From the NCBI RefSeq assembly GCF_035989305.1, contig NZ_CP108514.1, forward strand, positions 9,962,501 to 10,026,500: a stretch of 64,000 nucleotides of DNA. The letters run 5' to 3'. The notes below the pieces were generated by a model. That model had not been told where the DNA came from, searched no databases, and saw only the letters and a program-made list of their open reading frames with translations. Each line of letters opens with the position of its first letter. The stretch's first letter is position 1. This stretch comes from Streptomyces sp. NBC_01233. GTDB taxonomy: Bacteria > Actinomycetota > Actinomycetes > Streptomycetales > Streptomycetaceae. A program made the position numbers and the translations under genes. Below, piece after piece: positions 35,980-45,526 of the stretch.

Positions 35980-37096
35980 GGAGAGGCAGGTGCCGCTGTT
36001 CGCAGCGGCCCGGTTCGTCTTCCGCCGCCCGGCACTCGCCGCCCGCCCCGACTTCAGCCCCGAGACCGCGGCCCGCCCGCCTGGCGCACCTGCCGGTCCG
36101 CCAGGCGGCCCGGTGAGCGGAGGACCTGACCGACGCCGGGCTGCTCCGGCCCCACGCCGCTGGCGACCGTGACCGCTACCGCTTCCACGACCTCCTCCGT
36201 CTGTTCGCCGCCGAACAGCCGGCCGAGGGGGACGACCCCGCGCACATCACGGCCGCCCGGGACCGGGCCGTCCGATGGGAACTGCGCAGGGCGGCCGCCG
36301 CCCCGCGCTTCGACGCGAACCAACACCGGGACGCCCCCGACGGGGGCCCCGAGCCGGCCAATGCGGCCGCCAGCAGCGAACAGGCCCACATCTGGTGGGA
36401 GGCCGAGCGGCCCCAGCGGCTCGCGGCCCTGGCCCAGGAGGCCGGCCGCCACCAGCAGGTCATCGACGCCGCCGAGGCCATGCACTGGTTCTCCGACACG
36501 ACCCAGCACCCGGAGATGTGCACGGATGTGTTCCCGCGGGGCCGTCGACTCCCGCCCGAGCACTGGGCAACAGGCGCGACGAGGCCGTCCTCCCCAACCA
36601 ACTCGCCCGGGCCTGCACCATGTGCGGCTACCACCACACCGCCGCCCTGACGGCTGCACGAGCCCGCCCTGAAGAGGCGGCGCGCGAGGTCGGCGACGAC
36701 CTCAAGGCGGGCTGGGCACTGGCCCACGAGGCGGGAGCCCTCCACCGGCCCGGACGGAACGACGAACCCGGCGCCCGGCGCCGTGAGGCACCAGCCCACC
36801 TCGGCAACCAGACTCGCGCGCAGAGCCGACTGGCCGAACAACTGCGCCACGCGCCGTCCCACTTCGAGGCGGCTCGGATGCCCGCCCGGAGCGAACCGTC
36901 CCGGCTCGACCTCGGAATCCTCCTCCGCCACCTCGGCCGCAGCCAAGAGGCCCGGGAGACCCCGACGGCCGCCCACGAGGCCCTCGTCCAGCCGAACACC
37001 CCCGCCAGGCTCCGACACCCGCCGGACGGACACCACCGCGGTGCTGGGCCCCTGCGGGCGCATGGGTGCGTTGGCTCCCCAGCGGGAAGTCACTGA
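35980..37096 (+). pseudogene. Decayed SARP/AfsR-type regulator (NB-ARC end plus TPR)
   Basis: Fragments in several frames form one family. At about 36085-36170, RLAHLPVRQAAR, an in-frame TGA, then EDLTDAGLLRPH; at 36170-36540, YRFHDLLRLFAAEQ, AHIWWEAERPQRLAALAQEA and VIDAAEAMHWF; then, after a shift near 36540, RRDEAVLPNQLARACTMCGY and SRLDLGILLRHLGRSQEAR as TPR units. This is the C-terminal half of a SARP-NB-ARC-TPR regulator. At least one stop and one frameshift disrupt it, and the DNA-binding and BTAD parts are missing. Confidence 0.65.
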
Positions 37097-37195
37097 GGCC
37101 ACTGAGATGTCCAGGCGGCCCACCGACAGCAGGCTGCGCCGCGGGGGAGCACAGCCTGACCGCGGGACGTTGGATCATCGACGGGAGCGATTCGT

Positions 37196-37210
37196 GTACA
37201 CACTGTGTAC
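37196..37210. promoter_or_regulatory. 15-bp palindrome GTACACACTGTGTAC
   Basis: A perfect GTACACA-C-TGTGTAC palindrome ends 24 bp upstream of ATG 37235. The position over the likely promoter or leader suggests a repressor site; the cognate regulator is not evident. Confidence 0.6.
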
Positions 37211-37234
37211 TACCCGAGCGATGAGGAGGACGTG

Positions 37235-37963
37235 ATGAGCGCGGCCGACGAGGGACGGCGCTGGCCGGACGAGGTCAGCGTCGACAACGCGAGGATGACG
37301 CTGCTGCAGCTCCTCGCGCGGACGGGGGTCCCTTCCGGTGACGCGCGGCAACTGATCGGGCTCCTGGAGGCGGGCGCACTGGCTCTCGCGCACGAGGAGC
37401 TGAGCGGCGGCTGGAGCGCGCCGGGGGACAAGGGCGAGGCGTACGAGTCGGGCTGGCTCGACGGCGCCGGGTACCTCCTCGAAGCGCTCGGAGCCGTCGC
37501 CGAGCGGACCCTCGTACAGGTCGTGGGGGCGGACGGGCAACCGGGCCCGGCGGGGGAGCGTCCTCGGGCCGGGCGCGTGGAGGTGGAGCGGGCGCGCGTG
37601 GCTGTCACCCCTCTCTACCTGTCGTTCACCGCGGTCTCGGAGCTGGACCCGGAGGTGACCGACGAGGTGCTCGCCGCCGTCCTCGGCACGATGAGCCCCC
37701 GGCAGCGGGCCGGGTACGCCGGGCGGCTGACGGAGTTCGCCGCGGCCCACCGGGCACGGCTGGAGCGAATGTTCGCGGCGTACGGACCGGGCAGCGCCAT
37801 CACGCTGCACGGCCGCTATTCGCTCCTCCACTCCACCACGAGCATCGCCGTGCTGGAGCGGCTCGTCTGCGCGCCGCAGGAGTTGCGCGACGAGTGGGAC
37901 GCCGCAGCACTGCCGCCGGCGTGGCTGGACGGGCTCACGACCGCCTGGAACGCCCCGGCCTGA
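37235..37963 (+). CDS. Protein of unknown function
   Basis: ATG 37235 is chosen because GAGGAGGA lies 4-11 bp upstream. The 242-aa product is mostly alpha-helical, with no signal peptide: RMTLLQLLARTGVPSGDARQ, EAYESGWLDGAGYLLEALG, a long LYLSFTAVSELDPEVTDEVL and RQRAGYAGRLTEFAAAHRAR. I do not recognise the family. A palindromic operator immediately upstream suggests tight repression. Downstream lies a decayed TerD gene. Confidence 0.75.
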   Translation: MSAADEGRRWPDEVSVDNARMTLLQLLARTGVPSGDARQLIGLLEAGALALAHEELSGGWSAPGDKGEAYESGWLDGAGYLLEALGAVAERTLVQVVGADGQPGPAGERPRAGRVEVERARVAVTPLYLSFTAVSELDPEVTDEVLAAVLGTMSPRQRAGYAGRLTEFAAAHRARLERMFAAYGPGSAITLHGRYSLLHSTTSIAVLERLVCAPQELRDEWDAAALPPAWLDGLTTAWNAPA

Positions 37964-37984
37964 CCACCCCGGCGCAGGGGAGCG

Positions 37985-38750
37985 GCCGTCATCGACCTGG
38001 CGTTGCCCTTCGCGTCGCGGTGCGGCATGAACCGCGGCCTGGTGCCCCCGCTGGTCGAAGCCGCCGCTCTGCTGCTGGACGCGAACGGCAGGGCGCGCGG
38101 GGAAGGAGACGTGGTCTTCCAGGGCCGGCCTGTCCATCCCTCGGCCGCGGTACGGCACGTGAGCGGCGCCCACGCGGGGGCCCTGGAGGAACCGACCGTG
38201 GAAGCGTGCGCGCCGAACGGCATCTCGCTCGTCCGCTCCACGGTCACCGACGCGACGACGGAGACCGCGTTCGTCTTCGGAGAGTTCTACCGCCGCGCGG
38301 GCGGCCGGAAGTTCCGCGGTGGGCCAGGGTTACGCCTCCGGACCGGCGGGCCTCACGACGGACTTCGGCATCACGCCGGCAGCCGCGGCGAAGCATCCCG
38401 CGTCGGCCACGCCACCTCCGGCTCCGGTGTCACCGGGCCCCCGTTCCGCCTGGGGGGCGTCGAAGGCCAGTGGTCCGCCTCGCTTCATGCCGCCCCCGCC
38501 CGCATCCGCCGGTCAGGTCCCCTTCGCACCGCCCCACCCCCCAGCGGCTGTCCCGGCAGCGTTCGCGACGGCCCCGATCGCGTCGCCGACGCGGGCCCGT
38601 CGGGTGCGCAAGGACGACCAACTGCCGACCTGACCGGCCGCGGTCCCGAAGTACTGCTCTACACGGGGCCGGTGGCGGATCTCAAGGTCAGGCTCCGCGA
38701 CGAGACCGGCGGGGCGGCAGCAACTGCGGCATGTACGGGTACGAGGTCGC
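37985..38750 (+). pseudogene. Decayed TerD-family gene
   Basis: The frame has EAAALLLDANGRARGEGDVVF, QGRPVHPSAAVRHV and TDATTETAFVFGEFYRRAGG, all TerD blocks, but the central calcium-binding part is deleted. A 2-bp loss near 38315 shifts the frame before GQGYASGPAGLTTDFGI. A Pro/Ala linker and a short PEVLLYTGPVADLKVR echo the second domain of the intact paralogue at 41778-43154. The copy looks like an eroded duplicate of that gene. Confidence 0.75.
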
Positions 38751-38920
38751 ATGAAGCTCCGCGCGGTCTGAGCGGTGCGGGTGGGACAGAGTCCGATGGA
38801 GGCGGTGGCCTTGCCCTGGAGCTGCGGATGCGGGCACGTGCTCGTCTACCCTGAACTCCTTGTCGCCCCCGCCTCGATACTGGAGAACGGGTTCGACCGG
38901 TTCCTCGAGAGTGGAGTCAG

Positions 38921-39367
38921 GTGAAGGACGACGACATACGCACGCGCTTCGACGGCCGTGGCCGCGTCGAGCTGTTGCCCGGCCAGACCACGGCCGCGAA
39001 GCAGCGCCGAATAGACGAGATCGCCCACGCGTTCGGCTACCAGCTGCTCACCATCCACAACCTCGGCCTCGCGGGCATCCGGCTCGTCTACGAACGGGAC
39101 GACGCCCCGCCCGCACGCCGCCGCAATGAGCTGACCATTGCACGCCTGCGCGCGGGTGGGCCGCTGCTGCCGGCGATCGAGCCGCCTGTGCCCCCGCCAC
39201 CAGGTCCGCCGCCACCGGTCGCACCGCGGGTCCCGCGCCAGCGGTCCAGCCGTCCTCCGTCGGAGCCCCCGCCGCCCCCACCTGCGGCTCCACCCCGACC
39301 ACACCTTCCGCCCACGCCGCCGTTTCCCCCGCTCCCGCCTCCACCCCCTGCCGCCCCAACCTCCTGA
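38921..39367 (+). CDS. Small protein with proline-rich tail
   Basis: GTG 38921 follows a GGAG site. The 148-aa protein has a folded-looking N-terminal part (about residues 1-75; DIRTRFDGRGRVELLPGQT, RIDEIAHAFGYQLLTIHNLG, GIRLVYERDD) and a C-terminal half made of Pro runs with Ala and Arg. Such tails are usually disordered protein-binding segments. Family not recognised. It follows the TerD pseudogene but has its own start region. Confidence 0.65.
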   Translation: MKDDDIRTRFDGRGRVELLPGQTTAAKQRRIDEIAHAFGYQLLTIHNLGLAGIRLVYERDDAPPARRRNELTIARLRAGGPLLPAIEPPVPPPPGPPPPVAPRVPRQRSSRPPSEPPPPPPAAPPRPHLPPTPPFPPLPPPPPAAPTS

Positions 39368-39408
39368 CGGGTAAGGCGACACGGCGGTGTCATATGGTGC
39401 GAAGGTCC

Positions 39409-39951
39409 CTAGACCTTCGAGTCCGGCTTCCAGTCCTGGGCGAGGAGCCCGAGCAGCACCTCGTCCAGGAACTCGCCCATCACCCAGGCCGAGGAGCGCA
39501 GCAGGCCCTCGCGGACGAAGCCGTTGCGCTCGGCTGAGCGCAGCATCGCGGCGTTGTCCGACAGGGTCTCGATCTGCAGTCGCTGCAAGCCGCGCACGAC
39601 GAAACCGTAGTGGCACAGAACCGCGACCACGTCCGTGCCGTAACCCTTGCCGCGAGAGGACGGCAGCAGTCCGAGGCCGATGTGCGCGTACCGGTTGTGG
39701 TTGTCGATGCCCCACAGGTTCGCCGTGCCGACCAGCGTGCCGCCGTCCAGTTCCACGACGGAGAACGGGACGTGCCCTTCCACCTTGTCGTCCACCACCA
39801 GCCGCGAGTCCTTCGAGCCGGGCGTGATCGGACGCCACGGCCGGCTTTCGGCCCGCGAGGCGTTGGCCACGTCGTCGTAGAGCTCGGCCCGCAGGATCGG
39901 GATGTCCTCCTCGTGCCGGGCCCTGAGCCCGACCTTGCTGCCTCTAAGCAT
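39409..39951 (-). CDS. GNAT-family N-acetyltransferase (RimJ/RimL type)
   Basis: A 180-aa acetyltransferase: KVGLRARHEEDIPILRAEL at the start, LVGTANLWGIDNHNRYAHIG (beta4), the acetyl-CoA pyrophosphate loop LLPSSRGKGYGTDVVAVLCHYGF (motif A), and LQIETLSDNAAMLRSAERNGF with the family N.A..-..E..GF helix. Likely acetylates an amine on a protein or small molecule. Complete and alone on the reverse strand. Confidence 0.9.
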   Translation of the reverse strand: MLRGSKVGLRARHEEDIPILRAELYDDVANASRAESRPWRPITPGSKDSRLVVDDKVEGHVPFSVVELDGGTLVGTANLWGIDNHNRYAHIGLGLLPSSRGKGYGTDVVAVLCHYGFVVRGLQRLQIETLSDNAAMLRSAERNGFVREGLLRSSAWVMGEFLDEVLLGLLAQDWKPDSKV

Positions 39952-40018
39952 GCAGGCTTCCTACCCGACCGGGCTCGCCCGCGGCAAACGAATAGGGCAA
40001 CTCCGGTCCGTGGCGCAC

Positions 40019-40426
40019 TCAGCTGAGCTGATAGTCGAACCAGATCCGATGTGTGCCGTCAGCATCGACCGCCATGCCCCCGGCCCCCGAGATTCCCGCC
40101 AGCTCACCGGTGCCGCTCGAGGGCACGATGGTGAAGAACTCCGCGGTGCGGTCGCTTCCGGACGTGGTCGCCGAGTGTACGAAGTTGAAGGCCCCCTCCC
40201 GGCCGTGCAGTGAGCCCTCGAAGGACTCCATGGCCACATAGGTGCCGATGCCGGTCGCCTGGTCGAATGCGGAGGTGAACAAGGTCGCCGAGCGACCGGC
40301 AACCTCGCCCTCGAACGACTTCTCCATCGTCGCGACACCCACGGGGAGGCCGGTGGACACGGCAGGGTCCGGCCTCAGCTCGGTCGGGACGAACGCTGTG
40401 ACGGTGAACGTTCCAGTAGCTCTCAT
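40019..40426 (-). CDS. DUF3224 domain protein
   Basis: A 135-aa beta-barrel-like protein: MRATGTFTVTAFVPTEL, MEKSFEGEVAGRSATLFTSA, TYVAMESFEGSLHGREGAFN, FVHSATTSG and IVPSSGTGELAGISGAGGM. This matches the DUF3224 family throughout. The function is unknown; length is normal. Start ATG 40426. Confidence 0.85.
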   Translation of the reverse strand: MRATGTFTVTAFVPTELRPDPAVSTGLPVGVATMEKSFEGEVAGRSATLFTSAFDQATGIGTYVAMESFEGSLHGREGAFNFVHSATTSGSDRTAEFFTIVPSSGTGELAGISGAGGMAVDADGTHRIWFDYQLS

Positions 40427-40569
40427 GAGCTGACCGTATCGACGCGCTCTGACACACGCGGGCACACGAGCGCTTGCCCCCTCGATTCGGCACTCGGGGC
40501 TGATGCCGCAGGCGTCCACACCGGAGCGGCGCCGGCGCAGGCGGCGTCGGCTCACATCCGGGCAGCATG

Positions 40570-41638
40570 TCAGCGCAGCACCCGCCCCCGCAGGATCACT
40601 CGCTTCGGCTGCCCGAGAACACCGGGTTCGGCCGCGGGGTCTTCGTCGTAGGCGACGAGGTCGGCAGGCGCTCCGTCGACCAGACCGGGCAGCCCGAGCC
40701 AGTTCCGTGCGGTCCACGAGGCGGCCCCGAGTGCTTCTTCGGCCGGCATTCCCGCCCGCAGCAGCCACCGGGACTCCGTGGCCACCGTGCCGCAGGGGAA
40801 GCTGTCCGTGCCGGCGAGGACGACGACCCCCGCTTCGTGTGCCATGCGAACGTTGTCGATCATTCCCTGCCAGCCGTCGAGCCAGTCGGAGCGCCGCGCG
40901 CTGGGCTCGCGGCCTCGCCAGTCCTCGACACTTCCGGCGAAGGCCGTGAGCGTCGGCACGTACGCGGTCCCCTGGGCGGCCATCCGGTCCAGCAACTCCG
41001 GTTCCAAGTGCATGCCGTGCTCGAGGCTGTCCGCTCCGGCCAGGACGGCGTTGCGCGAGCCCTCGCCGGTTTGGCAGTGCACTGCGACGCGCCCACCGAC
41101 GGCATGCACGGCGTCAACGGTCGCCTTCAGCACATCCAGGGGCACGGCAGGCTCGTCCCATCGCCAGTCGCCAGTCGCCGATCACCTTGCACCAGCCGGA
41201 CGCCGCTGTGGCTTCCTCGACCGCGGCCCCGGCCAGTTCGTCCTCGCTGATGTCCCGTCCCGCCCCGGGGAAGAACCGGCCGGGCGTGGCGAGCCACCGG
41301 CCCGCCGATCGGACGCGGGGCAGACCGGCTTCCGTGTCCACCCAGCCGGGCATCCGCTCCGCGGTTCCCGGTGTCCGGACCAGGAGCACCCCGGCGTCAC
41401 GGTGCGCCGTCAAGTGCTTCCGCAGCAAGGCCTCATCGAACCGGTCATCAGGGCTCTCAGCCCCGGGATGCGTATGGACGTCGACCAGCCCCGGCAAGAG
41501 CCAGCCGCCGTCCACCACCGTCTCGACGCTCTTCGACGCCGCCCCGGCGGGCGGCTCGGTCCTCAACCGATCCCCATCGACCCAGAACGTCCGCTCGACG
41601 CGATCGGGCAGGGAGACACCGCGTATGCGCATGATCAT
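40570..41638 (-). pseudogene. Amidohydrolase disrupted by a 7-bp tandem duplication
   Basis: From ATG 41638 the first frame reads RTFWVDGDRL, VVDGGWLLPGLVDVHTHPG (HxH metal site), LLVRTPGTAERMPGW and ASGWCKVIGDWR. The rest, in another frame, reads WDEPAVPLDVLKATVDAVHA, VAVHCQTGEG, SLEHGMHLEPELLDRM, VVVLAGTDSFP and LVAYDEDP. At 41162-41175 the 7-mer cgccagt is present twice in tandem; one copy would restore GDWRWDEPAVPL. The enzyme is an imidazolonepropionase-like or Xaa-Pro dipeptidase-like amidohydrolase, currently split. Confidence 0.8.
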
Positions 41639-41777
41639 GACGATGAACCTACGGGATGAACGCGCGAAACCGCTGCGCCGGTAGGAGGACCTGGGCCGCC
41701 CGTCCCGCAAGAACCGCGCCCACCTGCGTCAGCGCGGCGTCGCCTGCACGATCCGTGTCGACCGGATCAGCGGACCC

Positions 41778-43154
41778 CTAGCGGCGGCGGGTCCAGAAGC
41801 CCCCGATGCCGGCCCGGCGGGGTTCCATGGACCAGCCTGCGTCGGCCTCGATCACCAGCAGGCGCGGACCCTGGGGGAGCGATCCCTTTCCGCGTCCCCG
41901 GTCGCCCAGGCTGAACGCGAACTCGTACTGTCCGCGCCGCCGGTGGACCCACACCGCGAAGTGCCCCCACTCGTCCGCGGTGCCCTGGAAACGGTACTTG
42001 ACGTCGAGTTCGCCGCCGGTGTGGGCGAGGACGTCCGGCCCGTGCCCCTCCACCGGGCCGTCGAACGGTCTCAGCGTCGACACCGGCCGGATCCTGATCC
42101 TCCACTGGCCCCGCGTGTCCACGCGGAGCCGCAACGGGGAACGACCGTCGTGGTACACGACGCCCACCCCTCTCAGATCCTCCATGCTGCTGCGCATCAC
42201 CTGCCGCCATCTGCGGTTCCGGATGGTCAGCGTGACGATCTCCAGGGACGCGTCGCCCTCCCTCATCACGTCGACCACCACGAAGCCGCGCGGGAGGGTG
42301 AGGCCGGGTTCGACGACCTCTTTGTCCTGTCCGCTGTACTCGAAGTACGGGAACTCCGGGCCGATCGTGTCGGGGAGCCCGTTGAGCCGCCCCGGGGACA
42401 CACCGAGGGGCGCGACGGAGGCGGGCACGGGCCCGTCGGTCTTCGCGACGATCACCGGAGGCGCGGGAGGGACCGACGACGCAGGCGCGGGCGCGGCTAC
42501 GAAGGCGGGCGCCGGGTCGGGCGCGGGAGCGGCGGCTTCTGGCGGGAACGGCGGTAGCTGCACCGGTAGTTCGGGCGCCGGCGGGATCTGCAGGGCCGTG
42601 GGCTCCGGCGCGGGCGCGTCGTCCGCCACCGAGAATCCGAAGTCCGCGGCCAGCCCCGGCAGCCCGGAGGCGTACCCCTGCCCCACCGCACGGAACTTCC
42701 ACCCCCCGTTCCTCCGGTAGAACTCGCCCAGCAGGATCGCCGTCTCCGTCGTGGCGTCCTCGACGGCGTACAGCGCCAGTTGCCCTCCGGTGGTCGCGCT
42801 CACCGCGCGCATGTACAGGCCCTCGACGTCCCCGAACGTCCCACCGTCGCAGGATGCCGCGATCACGATCCGCTCCACGCAAGCTTCGACCCGGCCCGGG
42901 TCCATCTCCAGCCAGTCCGCGACAACTCCGTCGTCCCCCCGGGCATTTCCCACGAGCCGTACGCCGCTCCCCGCGTGCGACGGCTGGTTGTAGAACACCA
43001 GGTCGCCCCGGCCCCGCACCTTGCCGCCCGCGTCGACCAGCAGCGCCGCCGCGTCGACCTCCGGCGCCCCCGACCCACCGACCCGGCGTACGACGGCCAC
43101 GCGCATCGGCTCGCCACTGAGCGGAAGGTTTCCCCCCTTGATGATCTCTGTCAT
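41778..43154 (-). CDS. TerD-family protein with second C-terminal domain
   Basis: A 458-aa protein. The TerD domain (about residues 1-178) has [93 protein letters not shown] and LAADFGF. A Pro/Ala linker (about 180-265) leads to a second beta-rich domain (about 280-458; [37 protein letters not shown]). TerD proteins bind calcium and belong to stress and tellurite-resistance systems. Intact; a decayed paralogue lies at 37985-38750. Confidence 0.9.
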   Translation of the reverse strand: MTEIIKGGNLPLSGEPMRVAVVRRVGGSGAPEVDAAALLVDAGGKVRGRGDLVFYNQPSHAGSGVRLVGNARGDDGVVADWLEMDPGRVEACVERIVIAASCDGGTFGDVEGLYMRAVSATTGGQLALYAVEDATTETAILLGEFYRRNGGWKFRAVGQGYASGLPGLAADFGFSVADDAPAPEPTALQIPPAPELPVQLPPFPPEAAAPAPDPAPAFVAAPAPASSVPPAPPVIVAKTDGPVPASVAPLGVSPGRLNGLPDTIGPEFPYFEYSGQDKEVVEPGLTLPRGFVVVDVMREGDASLEIVTLTIRNRRWRQVMRSSMEDLRGVGVVYHDGRSPLRLRVDTRGQWRIRIRPVSTLRPFDGPVEGHGPDVLAHTGGELDVKYRFQGTADEWGHFAVWVHRRRGQYEFAFSLGDRGRGKGSLPQGPRLLVIEADAGWSMEPRRAGIGGFWTRRR

Positions 43155-43321
43155 GCGGGCATCCTCACACCCCGCCCGCGCCCCCGAAAGGCCTCGGCCG
43201 TTCGCGGCAGGACCAGCCCCGGTGGGGGTCGGGCTCGGCGATGCACTGCACGAACCACCTCCCCTGCGCGCGGCGACCTACCGGCAAGGGCTCTTCGCCT
43301 GCCGGCTGACACCCCCGAGCG

Positions 43322-43540
43322 TCAAGTAGGGCTATCCGCCTGCCCGTCAGAGGGCAGCGGGTCCCTGGCCCTGCGCTCCATCAGGATCGGCAGCCAGGTG
43401 CGCACACGGGCGTGCCCGAGCTCTTCGTGCGCCGTCCGTACCGCACTCTCCACCAGGTCGGCGTCCAGCTCGGGGTGGGCCTTCATCAGGCGCTCCGTGA
43501 CATGGTGGATGGCGAGGGCGTCCTCCGCTTCCGCCCTCGC
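43322..43540 (-). CDS. Small three-helix protein, start uncertain
   Basis: The conserved part reads DALAIHHVTERLMKAHPELD, ESAVRTAHEELGHARVRTW and LPILMERRARDPL. This matches the short three-helix-bundle proteins common in streptomycetes (HVxxRLxxxFPE ... VxxAHxxFxxxRIRxFVPVLVER). No standard start codon lies in this frame near the expected N-terminus, so the gene may be 5'-damaged or frameshifted. Confidence 0.5.
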   Translation of the reverse strand, partial: ARAEAEDALAIHHVTERLMKAHPELDADLVESAVRTAHEELGHARVRTWLPILMERRARDPLPSDGQADSPT

Positions 43541-43605
43541 ACACCTCGGCCTCGATGCTCCACCGCTCTGCGCCGCGACACCGACGCGTGCGAGTGCTTC
43601 ATCCG

Positions 43606-43986
43606 TCAGGCGTCGAAGCGGTGCCGGGAGGCCTCGATGTGACCGAAGTACCGGTGGGTCCAGTCGCACAGTCCGTCGATCGTCACGCGCAAAGCCTGGC
43701 CCGGATCGGTGAGGGTGTACTCGACCCGTGGCGGCACGACGGGGTGGACCGTCCGCTCGACCAGGCCGTTGCGCTCCAGCATGCGCAGGTTCTGGGTGAG
43801 CATCTTGTGGCTGATGCCCTCGACCTCGTTCCGCAGCTCGCCGAAGCGCAGGGTGTGCTCCCCCAGCGCCTCGATGATCAGGAGCGCCCACTTGTTGGCG
43901 ACGTCCGAAAAGATCTCCCGCCCCAACGAGTCCGCGCGCCGCAAGTCTGCCTCGTCGGCTGTGCCGCTGAGCTGCTTGGTCACCAT
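43606..43986 (-). CDS. HxlR-family transcriptional regulator
   Basis: A 126-aa winged-helix regulator: ANKWALLIIEALGEHTLRF, GELRNEVEGISHKMLTQNLR, MLERNGLVERTVHPVVPPRV and EYTLTDPGQAL are the family blocks. It is divergent from a RidA-family gene; the 143-bp gap should hold their shared operator. HxlR proteins often sense redox or electrophile stress. No Cys is seen, so a thiol switch like that of YodB is unlikely. Confidence 0.9.
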   Translation of the reverse strand: MVTKQLSGTADEADLRRADSLGREIFSDVANKWALLIIEALGEHTLRFGELRNEVEGISHKMLTQNLRMLERNGLVERTVHPVVPPRVEYTLTDPGQALRVTIDGLCDWTHRYFGHIEASRHRFDA

Positions 43987-44129
43987 GAAGTTCCCCAGTC
44001 ACCGAAAAGTGCGTTCTTCCATGTCGGAGACCACTCTCCTACGGTGCCTGAGTAACCACAAGAGAGCGAGCGCGTCGCGACTCGATGAAAGCCGCCTCGC
44101 GGGCTCTCACGGCAATGGAGGCATGCAAC

Positions 44130-44537
44130 ATGGCCATCACCCTGATCAACCCCGGTGGACTGCCCGAGATCGACGCCTACCGGCAGGTGTCGATCGCGAC
44201 CGGATCGAAGCTGGTCTTCGTCGCCGGACAGGTCGCCTGGGACGCCGACGGTGTCACGGTCGGCGAAGGCGACCTCGCCGCCCAGGTCGAGCGGTGCTAC
44301 CTCAACGTCGGTACCGCCCTGGCCGAGGTCGGCGCCTCCTTCGACGACGTGGCGAAACTGACCCTCTGCGTCGTCGACTGGACCCCCGCCAAGATGCCCC
44401 AGGTCATGGAGGGAATCACCCGGGCGGCCGCGAAGCTGGGCGCCACCCCGGTCCCGCCGGCGTCGCTGCTGGGCGTCGCCGCCTTGGACGTACCCGAGCA
44501 CCTGGTCGAGCTCGAAGCCACCGCGGTCATCGACTGA
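44130..44537 (+). CDS. RidA-family (YjgF/YER057c/UK114) protein
   Basis: ATG 44130 has GGAGG 8 bp upstream. The 135-aa protein reads ITLINPGGLPEIDAYRQVSI, KLVFVAGQVAWDADG, QVERCYLNVGTALAEVGASF, VDWTPAKMPQVMEGITRA and PPASLLGVAALDVPEHLVEL. The core RidA Arg (usually in S-x-v-R-V/VDR context) is not clearly present, so it may be an imine deaminase-like relative with altered activity. Divergent from HxlR, which probably controls it. Confidence 0.85.
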   Translation: MAITLINPGGLPEIDAYRQVSIATGSKLVFVAGQVAWDADGVTVGEGDLAAQVERCYLNVGTALAEVGASFDDVAKLTLCVVDWTPAKMPQVMEGITRAAAKLGATPVPPASLLGVAALDVPEHLVELEATAVID

Positions 44538-44655
44538 ACCGGCGCCTCTCGCCCTGGGTTCGTTCCGTCGACGCGCGCGCACCTTGCACGAACGTCGGTC
44601 CGGCCGGCGGGGCGGCGATGACCACTTGCGTCCGAAACCGGCGCGGTCGCCGTGG

Positions 44656-45246
44656 TCAGTTCGGCTGGCGCAGTCCCGCGACGAGGAGTGCGGCCATGCG
44701 GCGTGCGTCGTAGCGGGGGTCGCTCTCGGCGCCGATGCAGAGGTTCCCGATGCCGCGCATGAGCTGGTAGGCGTCGAGGTCGGAGCGGATGTCGCCGGAC
44801 GCGGCGGCAGCGTCGAGGAGCTGGGTGCACACCGGCACGAGGCGTTCGAGGAAGTAGGCGTGCAGCGTCTCGAAGCCGGCGCCGTCCCCCTGCATCGCGG
44901 CGGCCAGGCCGTGTTTGGTGACCAGGAAGTCGACGAAGAGCTCGACCCACAGCCCCAGCGCGGCATGGGGTGTCGGGCTGGTCTCCAGCAGGGCCGGGCC
45001 GGCCTCGGCGCAGGCGTCGACCTGGTGGCGGTAGACGGCGATGACGAGGTCCGCCCGGGTGGGGAAGTGGCGGTAGATCGTGCCCAGTCCGACGCCCGCC
45101 TCGGCCGCGATGTCGCGTACCGGCGCTTCCACGCCCGAGGTCACGAAGACCGCGGCGGCCGCGTCCAGCAGGGTCTGCTGGTTGCGCCGGGCGTCCTTGC
45201 GCTGGGACCTGGCTGAGCTTCCCGGGCCCTGGTCGCTCTCGCTCAC
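44656..45246 (-). CDS. TetR-family transcriptional regulator
   Basis: GTG 45246 has GGAAGGAG 8 bp upstream. The 196-aa protein has the TetR DNA-binding domain (about residues 15-65; RNQQTLLDAAAAVFVTSGVE, VRDIAAEAGVGLGTIYRHF, TRADLVIAV) and a C-terminal ligand domain. It is divergent from an alpha/beta hydrolase, and two near-identical operator copies lie just upstream of its start, implying autorepression and control of the hydrolase. Confidence 0.95.
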   Translation of the reverse strand: MSESDQGPGSSARSQRKDARRNQQTLLDAAAAVFVTSGVEAPVRDIAAEAGVGLGTIYRHFPTRADLVIAVYRHQVDACAEAGPALLETSPTPHAALGLWVELFVDFLVTKHGLAAAMQGDGAGFETLHAYFLERLVPVCTQLLDAAAASGDIRSDLDAYQLMRGIGNLCIGAESDPRYDARRMAALLVAGLRQPN

Positions 45247-45280
45247 CGAGGCACTCCTTCCGTAACCGGCCTTGCGAAGC

Positions 45281-45319
45281 GGAACAGCGTTCCGTATCGT
45301 TAACGGAGCAACGTTCCGT
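45281..45319. promoter_or_regulatory. Tandem TetR operator copies
   Basis: ggaacagcgttccgt (45281-45295) and ggagcaacgttccgt (45305-45319) differ at two positions and are 24 bp apart. The first contains the palindrome cggaacagcgttccg; the second has aacgga/tccgtt arms. They lie 35-73 bp upstream of the TetR start. Confidence 0.75.
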
Positions 45320-45526
45320 TTCATTCATGATGGCAGACCGGAGGGCGGTCGACCAGGCCGCCGCTGTTCGCGATCAGCCCCGAACGGACGAGCATGCGGC
45401 CGTCCGTACCCGGCGTTGACGGGGCTGCGCGTGAGAAACGGGCCCAGTCGGCCGGTTCTGCGGCGCGACCGACCGCCGAGCCCATCGAACCCAAGCGTGC
45501 GCAGGCACTGAACGGAAGGCATTTCC

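Noticed and set aside
41705..41762. SRKNRAHLRQRGVACTI, similar to the C-terminal part of IS5-type transposases
   Set aside because: Only about 18 residues match, too short to call a feature, though it may be an IS scar.
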